Assembly (NCBI GenBank): GCA_016708725.1
Contig: JADJFE010000030.1
Span: 124,001 to 188,000 of the forward strand
Length of the DNA stretch: 64,000 nt
Source of the DNA: Candidatus Aalborgicola bjergmarkensis
GTDB lineage: Bacteria; Pseudomonadota; Gammaproteobacteria; Burkholderiales; Burkholderiaceae_C
Direction of reading: 5' to 3'
Shown here: in pieces, positions 34,695-42,278 of the stretch
Layout: each line of letters begins with the position of its first letter
Numbering within the stretch: the stretch's first letter is position 1
Program-made: the position numbers and the translations under genes
Notes under the pieces: model-generated
Told to the model about the DNA's origin: nothing
The model's input: only the letters and a program-made list of their open reading frames with translations
Databases searched by the model: none

Positions 34695-35411
34695 ATGCAG
34701 ACTGTTTTATGCCTGGATTTCGATGGTGTCCTGTGTGACAGCATTGATGAGTGCTTCGTGACCGGTTACAACGCTTATTACAGCGCTAAGATTAATACTC
34801 CCGTCGAGGCTCCAACCGAGAATTACCGTTTTTTTTGTCATCATCGGTACCTGGTTGCGCCGGCGGATGATTTCTTTCTACTGTTCTATGCTTTTGAAAG
34901 AGGCATCGGGGAGTTAAATCGAGGTACGTTTGAACAGCTCAAAGCACTGACTATTCCGATGCGGGCGAATTTCACAAGTAATTTTTTTCAGAATCGTAAC
35001 ACCAGGAAACAAGAGCTCACACATTGGGCCAGTTTGCATCGTATGTACCAGCAAAGTAGCTTGGTGTTGCTTGATACATTTCCAAAATTTTATATCGTCA
35101 CAACCAAGGATCGGGATTCGATTGAGCGACTCGCAGCGGTTCATGGTTATGCCCACAAACTGCTCGGAATTTATTCGCGAGAGATTTCGGTTGATAAGTT
35201 GACTCTGTTTGAGAATTTATTTTCGGATGCCAATATAAACCCAGCGAATCAGCGGGTCATTTTTGTCGATGATAACCAGGAACACCTTGAAAAGGTAAGA
35301 ATACTCCCTCTGGATTTATTTTTGGCAGGCTGGGGTTACACGGGTCCGTTGAATGATTGCACATTTCCAGTGATTCAGTCTTTAAGTCAGATCGAATTTC
35401 ACAACGGATAA
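34695..35411 (+). CDS. HAD-superfamily hydrolase
   Basis: The product is 238 residues. Motif I DFDGVLCDS (nucleophile Asp and general acid Asp), motif II in FYIVTTKDRD (Thr), a Lys in DKLTLFENL and motif IV VIFVDDNQEHLEK are all present, so it should be an active phosphatase or related phosphotransferase. The cap is a helical insertion of about 110 residues between motifs I and II. The substrate is unknown. It begins 6 bases after the binding-protein gene, behind AGAAGG, so it belongs to the same transcript. Confidence 0.85.
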   Translation: MQTVLCLDFDGVLCDSIDECFVTGYNAYYSAKINTPVEAPTENYRFFCHHRYLVAPADDFFLLFYAFERGIGELNRGTFEQLKALTIPMRANFTSNFFQNRNTRKQELTHWASLHRMYQQSSLVLLDTFPKFYIVTTKDRDSIERLAAVHGYAHKLLGIYSREISVDKLTLFENLFSDANINPANQRVIFVDDNQEHLEKVRILPLDLFLAGWGYTGPLNDCTFPVIQSLSQIEFHNG

Positions 35412-35480
35412 TTCAACCCGTGAGATTCTGTATTGTGGCAAGATGCAGAATGTTGCGCGGTCTCAACTTGAAGGTATATA

Positions 35481-36560
35481 GTGAGAAGACTCAGAATAGG
35501 GATAAACGGGTTTGGGCGAATTGGCCGCTCGGTCTTTAGAATCATTCATCAATATGGATTATTTGATGTCGTTGCCATCAACGATATTAATCCTGATCCT
35601 GTAAATATTGCTTATCTTTTACGTTACGACTCCATGCGCGGAACTTTTCCCGGAGTCGTCAGCGTAGGCGGAAGAGGTATTTTTGTCAATGGCCATGAAG
35701 TTGCCCTGCACCATTGTGCCAATATTCTCGATGTGCCATGGGCCGAACTTGGCGTCGATGTGCTGATTGATGCCAGTGGAGTCAGGGAAAATGGTGTCGC
35801 CTTAGCCGAGTCACCTAATGCGGTGGGACATTATATTTATACCCATGCCATGCATGCGGCATATCCGGAGCGGCGCCGAAATTTTACGACATCTGTTGCT
35901 CAGAAGGTTAAAACCGTGATATTCGGGGTGAATGAGGAACAGTTCAACCCGCAGAATGATCGGCTGATATCTTCGAGTATCTGCGATACCATAGCATTGG
36001 GGCCTGTGGTCAAATTGCTGGAGGGCTCCTATGGTATTGATTCCGGTTTTCTGACGACATTACATCCTTGGCTGGGTGACCAGAACTTAATGGACGGCAA
36101 CCCGAATCCCCGTCGGGCGCGAGACGACAAGCAGTCTCATTTTTCGCTGAGCCGTTCTGCTGTCAATAATTTGATTCCCAAGACGACCACTGCGGTTCGT
36201 GCGGCGGATGCTGTCTTCCCGGGGTTGTCTGGAAAGATAGAATCATTTTCTTATCGTGTCCCCACTAATATCGTGGGGAGTGCTGTGCTCAATGTAACGT
36301 TGGAACGTTCTGCCGATCAGAGTGGCTTGATTGAAATGTTCCATCAATTCGAACGGGAGCAAAAGTGGAGCATTATCAGTAACAGCACCGAACCAAAAGT
36401 ATCTGGTGATTACAGTGGCGACGAGTTTTCCGCAATAATCGACCATCGGTGGACTGTTGTAAAAAATAATCACCAATTGCGTCTGGTCTATTGGTATGAC
36501 AACGAATGGGGTTACAGTGCCAGGGTTGTAGACATTGTCAAGTTAATCGCCCAATCCTGA
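35481..36560 (+). CDS. Divergent glyceraldehyde-3-phosphate dehydrogenase-like protein
   Basis: The product is 359 residues from a GTG start: MRRLRIGINGFGRIGRSVFR, an intact NAD(P)-binding motif. The catalytic Cys (about residue 168) and His (about 195) are both kept at the canonical 27-residue spacing. The surrounding signature is changed, however: the usual SNASCTTNCLAP reads SSSICDTIALGP and TTVHAYTNDQ reads TTLHPWLGDQ. The C-terminal WYDNEWGYSARVVDIVKL is classical. This is probably a paralogue working on a different aldehyde-phosphate or in reverse, not the main glycolytic enzyme. It lies at the end of the transporter run, 69 bases after the HAD gene. Confidence 0.85.
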   Translation: MRRLRIGINGFGRIGRSVFRIIHQYGLFDVVAINDINPDPVNIAYLLRYDSMRGTFPGVVSVGGRGIFVNGHEVALHHCANILDVPWAELGVDVLIDASGVRENGVALAESPNAVGHYIYTHAMHAAYPERRRNFTTSVAQKVKTVIFGVNEEQFNPQNDRLISSSICDTIALGPVVKLLEGSYGIDSGFLTTLHPWLGDQNLMDGNPNPRRARDDKQSHFSLSRSAVNNLIPKTTTAVRAADAVFPGLSGKIESFSYRVPTNIVGSAVLNVTLERSADQSGLIEMFHQFEREQKWSIISNSTEPKVSGDYSGDEFSAIIDHRWTVVKNNHQLRLVYWYDNEWGYSARVVDIVKLIAQS

Positions 36561-36936
36561 AAGAGGCTTCCCACTTAAGGCGGGACAGGCAAGGCATTGT
36601 CATTCCCGTGGGAAGCCGCACGGTGCGTTTGAATGAGCGCATTCGTCTGTGGCGCTGTATCTGCAAAAAACATAGCTACTCCCGCTTGGTACATAAGGCG
36701 TCAGCCAGATTTGTCTTGAATTTTGCCCTTCAAAACGGGTCAAGGGATGCTGATACCGCCATGAGGCAGCAAAACGGGCCGTTTTCGAGTGTTTTTACAT
36801 GGCAAATCGGGCTGTATGCCTTATGGGCAAGCGGGGAGCTATGTATAAGCCTTTGCGGGAGTATCCGGGGAAATCGACGCCCGCCACCCCCACAAAGTGC
36901 TGTGCTGTTCCGCCTTGAGTGGGAAGCCCTGAAAGA
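36561..36936. other. Convergent intergenic region with dispersed repeat
   Basis: This 376-base gap lies between two convergent genes. It contains a dispersed repeat copy at about 36667-36700 (AAACATAGCTACTCCCGCTT). A plus-strand frame of 183 codons spans it but has no family signal, overlaps the gapdh-like gene and runs over the antisense gene end, so it is not called. No clear terminator hairpin was found for either gene. Confidence 0.5.
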
Positions 36937-37629
36937 TTACTTATTACCCGGATTGCTATCAGCTTTTTCACGAGTAATGATTGACGATATCTCACGGGCT
37001 GCGAGTTTTCCTGCTGTCGGTGATGTTATCTTGTGCAGGTCAATGACGTTGACATGATCCGGTAGGAATATTTTCTCGGAGTAGGCAATCAATTCACCCG
37101 TGTCAAAATTACCATCAACGCGATGCATGGCAATGACGATGTATTCTCTTTTGTCATCCAGTAACGCCTGGAACGGGTTGCTTCCGGCGTAGCGTGATGG
37201 CCAGGTGTCGTCAATACAGGGGTGGAGGTTGTAAAAACCCAGCGACGGGTACTCATATAGCCTGGCATCTATCCTTTGACCAAAGGTAGCCATGATGCAA
37301 ATATCAGGCTTCCATTTTTCTTCCATCAATGTATAAAATTCAGCGGTTTTGACGCGTCCGCAGTAAGTCTCGATACCAGCGCGTTGCGCCAGTTTTTTCA
37401 CCATATCACGTTCAGCTACGGTATGTGGGTATTGCCAGACCCTTTTTTGGGGACTGACAAATTTTTGCTGTGGATCATCGGTTGCGACTCCGACTATTTC
37501 GAGCATGGAGCCCACTGCGCCGGAAAGCAGCTCACTTAAAACATAATAACCCCGGTAAAAACTGCCAAACACCGCCACCCGAATTTTGGGCGGTATATGG
37601 TTCTCCGGTTTGGCCGCAGGATTACTCAT
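36937..37629 (-). CDS. Formyltransferase-family protein
   Basis: The product is 230 residues resembling the catalytic domain of methionyl-tRNA or sugar formyltransferases: RVAVFGSFYRGYYVLSELLS, IMATFGQRIDARLYEYPSLG, the catalytic Asn-x-His in FYNLHPCIDDTWPSRYAGSN, and the catalytic Asp region HRVDGNFDTGELI. These enzymes move a formyl group from 10-formyl-tetrahydrofolate. The tRNA-binding C-terminal domain of Fmt is missing, so a small-molecule acceptor such as an amino sugar is more likely. It begins 35 bases after the TAXI receptor gene and is probably co-transcribed with it. Confidence 0.82.
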   Translation of the reverse strand: MSNPAAKPENHIPPKIRVAVFGSFYRGYYVLSELLSGAVGSMLEIVGVATDDPQQKFVSPQKRVWQYPHTVAERDMVKKLAQRAGIETYCGRVKTAEFYTLMEEKWKPDICIMATFGQRIDARLYEYPSLGFYNLHPCIDDTWPSRYAGSNPFQALLDDKREYIVIAMHRVDGNFDTGELIAYSEKIFLPDHVNVIDLHKITSPTAGKLAAREISSIITREKADSNPGNK

Positions 37630-37664
37630 GGTCTGACTGCATGCTCGGGCGTGGCGTGGGTGGG

Positions 37665-39071
37665 TTATGCATGGGATGGAGCGGTTTGGGAACTGTGATC
37701 CATTTGATCCTTCAGAACGCGCATGGATCTGGCACGCACAATTTCCACGGAGTTTTTCAACTCGTAGAACTGCGCCTGTAAATTGGCTGGAATCCAGAGT
37801 TGATTGACTTTCTTTTCAATCTCGTCAAACTCTGCCAAAACCTCTTTCAGTTCATGCTCAGTCAGATGGTGCATGAGTTTATGATCGATTTCGGTAATGT
37901 CTTCATAGCAGTCAGCAATGCATAGACTAGCGTACAGCGAACGCTGGTTAGGCACTACCTTGAATAGCGGATACCCGATGGCAAAGGCGGCAAACAGATA
38001 AAACCAGATATGGTCAAAAAAGCTCGCTAACCAGAACGGAACATAGCCGTCCAGAGCAGGCAGTCCTTTGGTGTAATAACGTTCCGCCACAGCACTTAAT
38101 TTTATCTCGCGGGCAGTATATGCGGGAAACCCACCGGGACGTACAAAAAAGGTCTTTCCACCGACATCAAGCTTATGGGTAGTGGTGAGAAACAGTTGCT
38201 GAATTGCAGAATGAAGTTTCTGGTTAGCTAGTATGGTGGTAGTTGTCGCAACCATATGAACGTCCTTTGGTGGAACGGCTTTGACTAAATCAATCGATCC
38301 GTGTGGCAAGCCGATAACTTCAAGAAACTTGAGGCGTTTGGCATAGGCATCAGCAACTGAAAAATCAAAAATTCTAACGCTTGGATCACTCAGGATTCTC
38401 TGAATGGTTTTTGACTCGATTCCGGCAGTCAAGAAAACCCCGTCGATTTTCCCGGATAACAGGGCCTCCACACTTTCATTTGAGGAAAGTTGTTTGAATC
38501 TTTCATTCTTTTCCACATTGATCCCATGCAAGGGAAGAATTTGTTCAACCATGTGGTGGGTGCCACTGCCTGGAATATTGATGGAAAAGGTCTTTGCATT
38601 AAAAAATTCAGAGGGGTTATCGCCATCGTATTCCGGCCCACGGTAAAACAACCAGAATGGCTGGTATTCAACGCTGCCCAGTGATCGAATATCTGGAGCG
38701 TCACTACCAGCGGACATGCCACCCAGGGAGAGGGCGACATCCACTTTGCCTTGCTTCAATAACTCCAGATTTTCTGACGCGCCAGCTGTTGTGACAAGTT
38801 CCAGCTGGATACCGTTCTCCTTGAACTGCTCGGCATATTGAATTCCCAAGGCTGCCAAGGAAGAGTTGGGCTGTCCGGTTGCCATTTTTACGACCGATGG
38901 CGGAAGTGGGCGTGCGTAGTAGATGAGTGCAGCAAGACAAAGCAGCAGAACGATAACTGCAGGCCACATGAACCGGACCATGGAAAAAATGGCAACCACT
39001 TCCTCATTGAGCGCATGACTGAAATGTTTGTGCGTATTGGGGTTAACGTGCGGTAATTTCTTGTGAGACAA
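37665..39071 (-). CDS. TAXI-family TRAP-type solute receptor with two membrane anchors
   Basis: The product is 468 residues. A cytoplasmic N-terminal tail is followed by a membrane helix at about 30-52 (FMWPAVIVLLLCLAALIYYA), a periplasmic TAXI receptor domain at about 60-335 (VKMATGQPNSSLAALGIQYA, VDVALSLGGMSAG, KTFSINIPGSGTHHMVEQIL), a second membrane helix near 343-366 and an acidic helical C-terminal domain. Normal TAXI receptors are free periplasmic proteins working with TRAP membrane subunits, which are absent here. Anchored forms with a second helix and cytoplasmic tail exist and may act as sensors. It is the first gene of a minus-strand pair with the formyltransferase. Confidence 0.85.
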   Translation of the reverse strand: MSHKKLPHVNPNTHKHFSHALNEEVVAIFSMVRFMWPAVIVLLLCLAALIYYARPLPPSVVKMATGQPNSSLAALGIQYAEQFKENGIQLELVTTAGASENLELLKQGKVDVALSLGGMSAGSDAPDIRSLGSVEYQPFWLFYRGPEYDGDNPSEFFNAKTFSINIPGSGTHHMVEQILPLHGINVEKNERFKQLSSNESVEALLSGKIDGVFLTAGIESKTIQRILSDPSVRIFDFSVADAYAKRLKFLEVIGLPHGSIDLVKAVPPKDVHMVATTTTILANQKLHSAIQQLFLTTTHKLDVGGKTFFVRPGGFPAYTAREIKLSAVAERYYTKGLPALDGYVPFWLASFFDHIWFYLFAAFAIGYPLFKVVPNQRSLYASLCIADCYEDITEIDHKLMHHLTEHELKEVLAEFDEIEKKVNQLWIPANLQAQFYELKNSVEIVRARSMRVLKDQMDHSSQTAPSHA

Positions 39072-39181
39072 GGGGGAAACTCCTTAGTTGGCAGTCTTTG
39101 AACTTCAAGCAAGGTTAATGCCCAGTTCAATTGGCGATTTGGGCTCTATTGTCTCAGAGCTGAAGTCGTAGAAACAACAAA

Positions 39182-39211
39182 GCCATGAACGTTATTGCAA
39201 ACGTTCATGGC
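39182..39211 (-). terminator. Terminator hairpin of the ten-gene minus-strand operon
   Basis: GCCATGAACGTT and AACGTTCATGGC form a perfect 12-base-pair stem with a 6-base loop, followed in the minus direction by TTTGTTGTTT. It lies 27 bases past the VOC gene stop. Confidence 0.75.
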
Positions 39212-39237
39212 CGATTGGAATGCAAAGATTTCGGGGA

Positions 39238-39675
39238 TCAAGTTTCCGTAGCCAGAGGCGGCGGATTTTCTTCATCCACATAGCCTTGGTTCAATTCAAT
39301 GATATTGCCTTCGGGATCGGCTGCCCAAACCACACGCATGCCGGGGATGAACCCGCCCATGTCGACCGGTCCTTGGGTGATGCGAATTTCATCGCCAAGT
39401 TCAGCCAGTTTGGCATCGAGATCATCTACCGTGAAGCAGACATGACGCCAACCGGGAAACTCGTAGCCACTGAGTACCGGGTCTTTGTTCGGATTGGACT
39501 CCGTGGCCTTGAACAACTCAAACGCCAGGGGGCCGGACTTGATAACCACGACCTGATCCGGGCCCGGAGCGTAAACACGGGCGCGCGTAAACCCGAAGTA
39601 TTTGGTGTAAAAGCGCTCGATGCGTAGCGGATCCTTGCAGGTTACACCAACATGGTTGAAAACAGCTTGTGCCAT
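39238..39675 (-). CDS. VOC-superfamily (glyoxalase I-like) protein
   Basis: The product is 145 residues. Paired beta-alpha-beta-beta-beta modules carry the four metal-ligand positions of glyoxalase I-like enzymes: His in FNHVGVTCKD, Glu in LAFELFKATE, His in WRHVCFTVDDL and Glu in NIIELNQGY. Members isomerise, epimerise or cleave small oxo-compounds, including methylglyoxal-glutathione adducts. It is the last gene of the operon, 15 bases after the NTF2-like gene and behind GCAGGAG. Together with the metallo-beta-lactamase-fold and DJ-1 genes upstream it suggests a dicarbonyl-handling function. The specific substrate is unknown. Confidence 0.85.
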   Translation of the reverse strand: MAQAVFNHVGVTCKDPLRIERFYTKYFGFTRARVYAPGPDQVVVIKSGPLAFELFKATESNPNKDPVLSGYEFPGWRHVCFTVDDLDAKLAELGDEIRITQGPVDMGGFIPGMRVVWAADPEGNIIELNQGYVDEENPPPLATET

Positions 39676-39690
39676 GTGTTACTCCTGCCG

Positions 39691-40083
39691 TCAGGCCAGA
39701 CTGCCATCAGGATGCTGTACCATGCCGGCAAAATGAATGGCGATGCGTCCATCGCGCAGCACCCAGCTATCGGCAAAACGCATGTTGGCTTCGCCATCGG
39801 CAGTTTTCATGCTGATCTGCTCGGTGATCATCAGGGTTTGCGGGTCGTCGGTCTCGGCCCAGAAGATGATTTCCGTATCCAGTCCCTGGATACCAAGAAT
39901 GCCTTGCATGTGTTCACGCAACTGGTCGCGGCCACGGTAGATGATGGGCTTTTTCATGAAGCTGCTGATCAGCATGGCATCATCCGTGTACTGATCCAGC
40001 AGCGCTTCAATGTTTTTGTCCAGGATCAACTGGATATGCTGGCGGTACATCTGGCCCAAGGGGGTGTCAGGTACATTTTTCAT
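39691..40083 (-). CDS. NTF2-like (SnoaL/ketosteroid-isomerase fold) protein 1
   Basis: The product is 130 residues, MKNVPDTPLGQMYRQHIQLI. YTDDAMLISSFMKKPIIYRG, a Glu-containing IIFWAETDDPQTLMITEQIS and SWVLRDGRIAIHFAGMVQHP fit the cone-shaped NTF2-like fold, used by small isomerases, hydrolases and carrier proteins. The start at 40083 is chosen as the first ATG with homology; a longer frame upstream overlaps the neighbour and is not used. A second NTF2-like gene follows upstream, so they could form a heterodimer. Confidence 0.8.
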   Translation of the reverse strand: MKNVPDTPLGQMYRQHIQLILDKNIEALLDQYTDDAMLISSFMKKPIIYRGRDQLREHMQGILGIQGLDTEIIFWAETDDPQTLMITEQISMKTADGEANMRFADSWVLRDGRIAIHFAGMVQHPDGSLA

Positions 40084-40133
40084 AGTGCAAGATTTCCGTG
40101 AAATGGGTGGGGGTGGGTGAAAGGCATCTGCAT

Positions 40134-40571
40134 TTACAGACGTGCCGACCCTTCGTGGTACACGAGGTCGTTGACGGCATAGGAAGCAATAACGGGTTTG
40201 CCTGTGATGCTGTCGATTTTTACCTTCCAGAACTGGATCGCGTCGAGAACAATGCGCGCACTGTTGGCTGCGGGGGCATTCCAGACGCTGGCCTGCCACT
40301 CGACGACGACATCCACCTCGGCGACATCGCCCTTGATGGTTACATCCGCTTTTTTGACCGTATGCACTTCATCAAAAAAGATGCGGATCACGCGCTGGTA
40401 CCAACCTTCAAAACCGGCCAGCGTGGTCAGGGTGACTTCGGGAAACTTCATTTCCGCGCCCTCGCTGGCTAGGCAGGGCAGAATGTCCACCATCGGAACG
40501 TGGACGTCGAGTTTTTTGTACCAATCGACCACCAGTTCCTTGACGGCGGCTTCGGTCAGTTGTGTTGCCAT
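40134..40571 (-). CDS. NTF2-like protein 2
   Basis: The product is 145 residues: LTEAAVKELVVDWYKKLDVH, LTTLAGFEGWYQRVIRIFFD and VAEVDVVVEWQASVWN. The helical start and long curved sheet are those of the NTF2-like fold. It shares little direct identity with the neighbour at 39691. The ribosome site CAAGGAG is strong. It lies within the ten-gene operon between the MBL-fold gene and NTF2-like 1. Catalytic residues cannot be assigned. Confidence 0.8.
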   Translation of the reverse strand: MATQLTEAAVKELVVDWYKKLDVHVPMVDILPCLASEGAEMKFPEVTLTTLAGFEGWYQRVIRIFFDEVHTVKKADVTIKGDVAEVDVVVEWQASVWNAPAANSARIVLDAIQFWKVKIDSITGKPVIASYAVNDLVYHEGSARL

Positions 40572-40604
40572 GTGTTCTCCTTGGGTTATAAACAGGTTGT
40601 TGCC

Positions 40605-41429
40605 TTATTGCTGGGGCTTGAACAGGAAAAAGGCCGACATGTCGAGCATGGAGCGCAGTTCATAGTCCGGGAAGGCAGCCATGGCGCGCTCCACGAAGTT
40701 CTGTCCCGAAGACGCAGCCACCAGCTCGCGCATGCGGTTCAAATACGCAATGTTTTCAGCGAACACGCTGGCATCGGTTGGGACACCGTGGCCAGGCAAA
40801 ACCAGGGCGTAGTTGGTTTGCTTGAACGTTTCCAGCGCGGCAATCCAGCCATCAAAGCAGGTGCCACCTTTCTGGTCGAGCTGCCCGACAAACAAATGCA
40901 CCTTGTTGTACACCAGGTCCTGGGCCAACAAGGTCTGGATGGACGGAATATCCAGCGCCAGCAGGAACAGGTCTTCCGCGCTGGTAATCTTCATGGCCCG
41001 AAAACCGATGCCATCAATTTCAAACGGCCCCTCGGCAATGGTGTTCGTTGGAAAAATGGCCTTGTCTATCACACCATCGCCGTGGTTGCTGCGGTGAAAA
41101 CCGATGGCAATCGGCGCCATGAATTGGAGTTCTCCCATCGTTTCGGCCAGAGCGTAGCTTGGGACATCCTGAAAGAACTCGATGCCGAACCAGTGGTCGG
41201 GATGGGCATGCGTGATGAAGATACGATCAATGGGTTTGCCCAGACTATCGGCATAGGCACGCAGTTCCTTGGCATGGGCGCGCAAAAGCATCGCATCCAC
41301 GACCACCAGGCGGTTGGGTGTTTCAACGATCTGGGCGTTGACACGCTCGCCGTTGTCCGGGCTGGTGCAGCAATGGATGACGACAGCACCACGCTGGATT
41401 TTTTGTACCGTCAGCAGGTTAAGGTTCAT
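40605..41429 (-). CDS. Metallo-beta-lactamase-fold hydrolase
   Basis: The product is 274 residues. The metal motif HxHxDH is intact in FITHAHPDHWFG, the bridging Asp is in AQDLVYNKVH and the last His in LVLPGHGVPTD. The mid-protein His usually found in 'GHTPG' is replaced by a region reading SAEDLFLLALD, so the metal site differs from glyoxalase II. It belongs to the subfamily with LVYN.VH after the Asp. It could hydrolyse a thioester or lactone made by the operon enzymes. It is 21 bases downstream of the DJ-1 gene. Confidence 0.85.
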   Translation of the reverse strand: MNLNLLTVQKIQRGAVVIHCCTSPDNGERVNAQIVETPNRLVVVDAMLLRAHAKELRAYADSLGKPIDRIFITHAHPDHWFGIEFFQDVPSYALAETMGELQFMAPIAIGFHRSNHGDGVIDKAIFPTNTIAEGPFEIDGIGFRAMKITSAEDLFLLALDIPSIQTLLAQDLVYNKVHLFVGQLDQKGGTCFDGWIAALETFKQTNYALVLPGHGVPTDASVFAENIAYLNRMRELVAASSGQNFVERAMAAFPDYELRSMLDMSAFFLFKPQQ

Positions 41430-41450
41430 GGTGCAGTGACCTGAATCGGG

Positions 41451-42200
41451 TTAGCGGGACAGGGTTTCGACCAAAGCCTTGCCAAAGGCAATGCTCGATT
41501 CGACCGACTGTGCGGTAACGAACGGGAAATCCACGTGGGCCACGGGTTTTTCGCGGTTGGCACCGGGTTCGGCGATCACCTTGCCGGAGTCTCCCACAGC
41601 GTGCTCGATGATGGGCTGCAGGGGGAAGACGAAGCCGGGTGTGACCAAATCGGTACCGGGATTTTCTTTGGTTGCGCCATACAACGGATAGGGCAGGTCG
41701 CCGGTGAAATCCCACTCGCGCGGATGGGCTACGATTGAGCGACCATAGATGATGCTGCGGCCATCGGGACGTTGTGCCCAGACAAAGGCACCTACGGCGT
41801 AACACAGGGCACCCGTCACCTTGTTGGCCTTGTTGAAGGCTTCCAGCAGTCGGTGTACCTTGGCGTTACCCACCAGATCGAGTGGCGAGCCGGGGCCGCC
41901 GACGATGACCATTGCGTCGTAGTCATCGGCCTTGGCATCGGAAATCTTGATGGGGTTGGCCCATTCATTGTTGGCCAGAATTTCCATGATGCGGTCAACC
42001 ACTTCGGGTGGATTCACGGCATATTGCTGCACGGGATCGACAAACGTTTTGTCAATACTGAGTATCAATGGGAGTGGCGTAATGCCTTTTTCAGTGGCCA
42101 GCGTAAGTTCGAAACCGGCCTTTTTCATGGCATCCCACGGTGCTTGCAGTTCCTCGCCCCACAGACCGAGGTTGGATGCCAAAACTAATACTTTTTTCAT
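41451..42200 (-). CDS. DJ-1/PfpI-family protein 1
   Basis: The product is 249 residues. The nucleophile-elbow Cys is present in VTGALCYAVGAFVW, and the upstream acidic region KKVLVLASNLGLWGEELQAP carries the Glu expected near the active site. The length and the AH.REWDFTGDLPYPLYGA region place it with the larger Hsp31-like members. Such proteins act as glutathione-independent glyoxalases (glyoxalase III), deglycases or chaperones. It is one of three DJ-1 family genes in the same operon. The start ATG at 42200 has GGAGACC before it. Confidence 0.85.
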   Translation of the reverse strand: MKKVLVLASNLGLWGEELQAPWDAMKKAGFELTLATEKGITPLPLILSIDKTFVDPVQQYAVNPPEVVDRIMEILANNEWANPIKISDAKADDYDAMVIVGGPGSPLDLVGNAKVHRLLEAFNKANKVTGALCYAVGAFVWAQRPDGRSIIYGRSIVAHPREWDFTGDLPYPLYGATKENPGTDLVTPGFVFPLQPIIEHAVGDSGKVIAEPGANREKPVAHVDFPFVTAQSVESSIAFGKALVETLSR

Positions 42201-42278
42201 TTGAAGGTCTCCAGATTAAAAATATGCACGGCAAACCCCGACCAACATGGTTGTGCAGGTCGGGGTTGTCTTTACCGC

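Noticed and set aside
36506..37057. 183-codon plus-strand frame between the GAPDH-like and formyltransferase genes.
   Set aside because: It overlaps both genes, includes a dispersed repeat and shows no domain.
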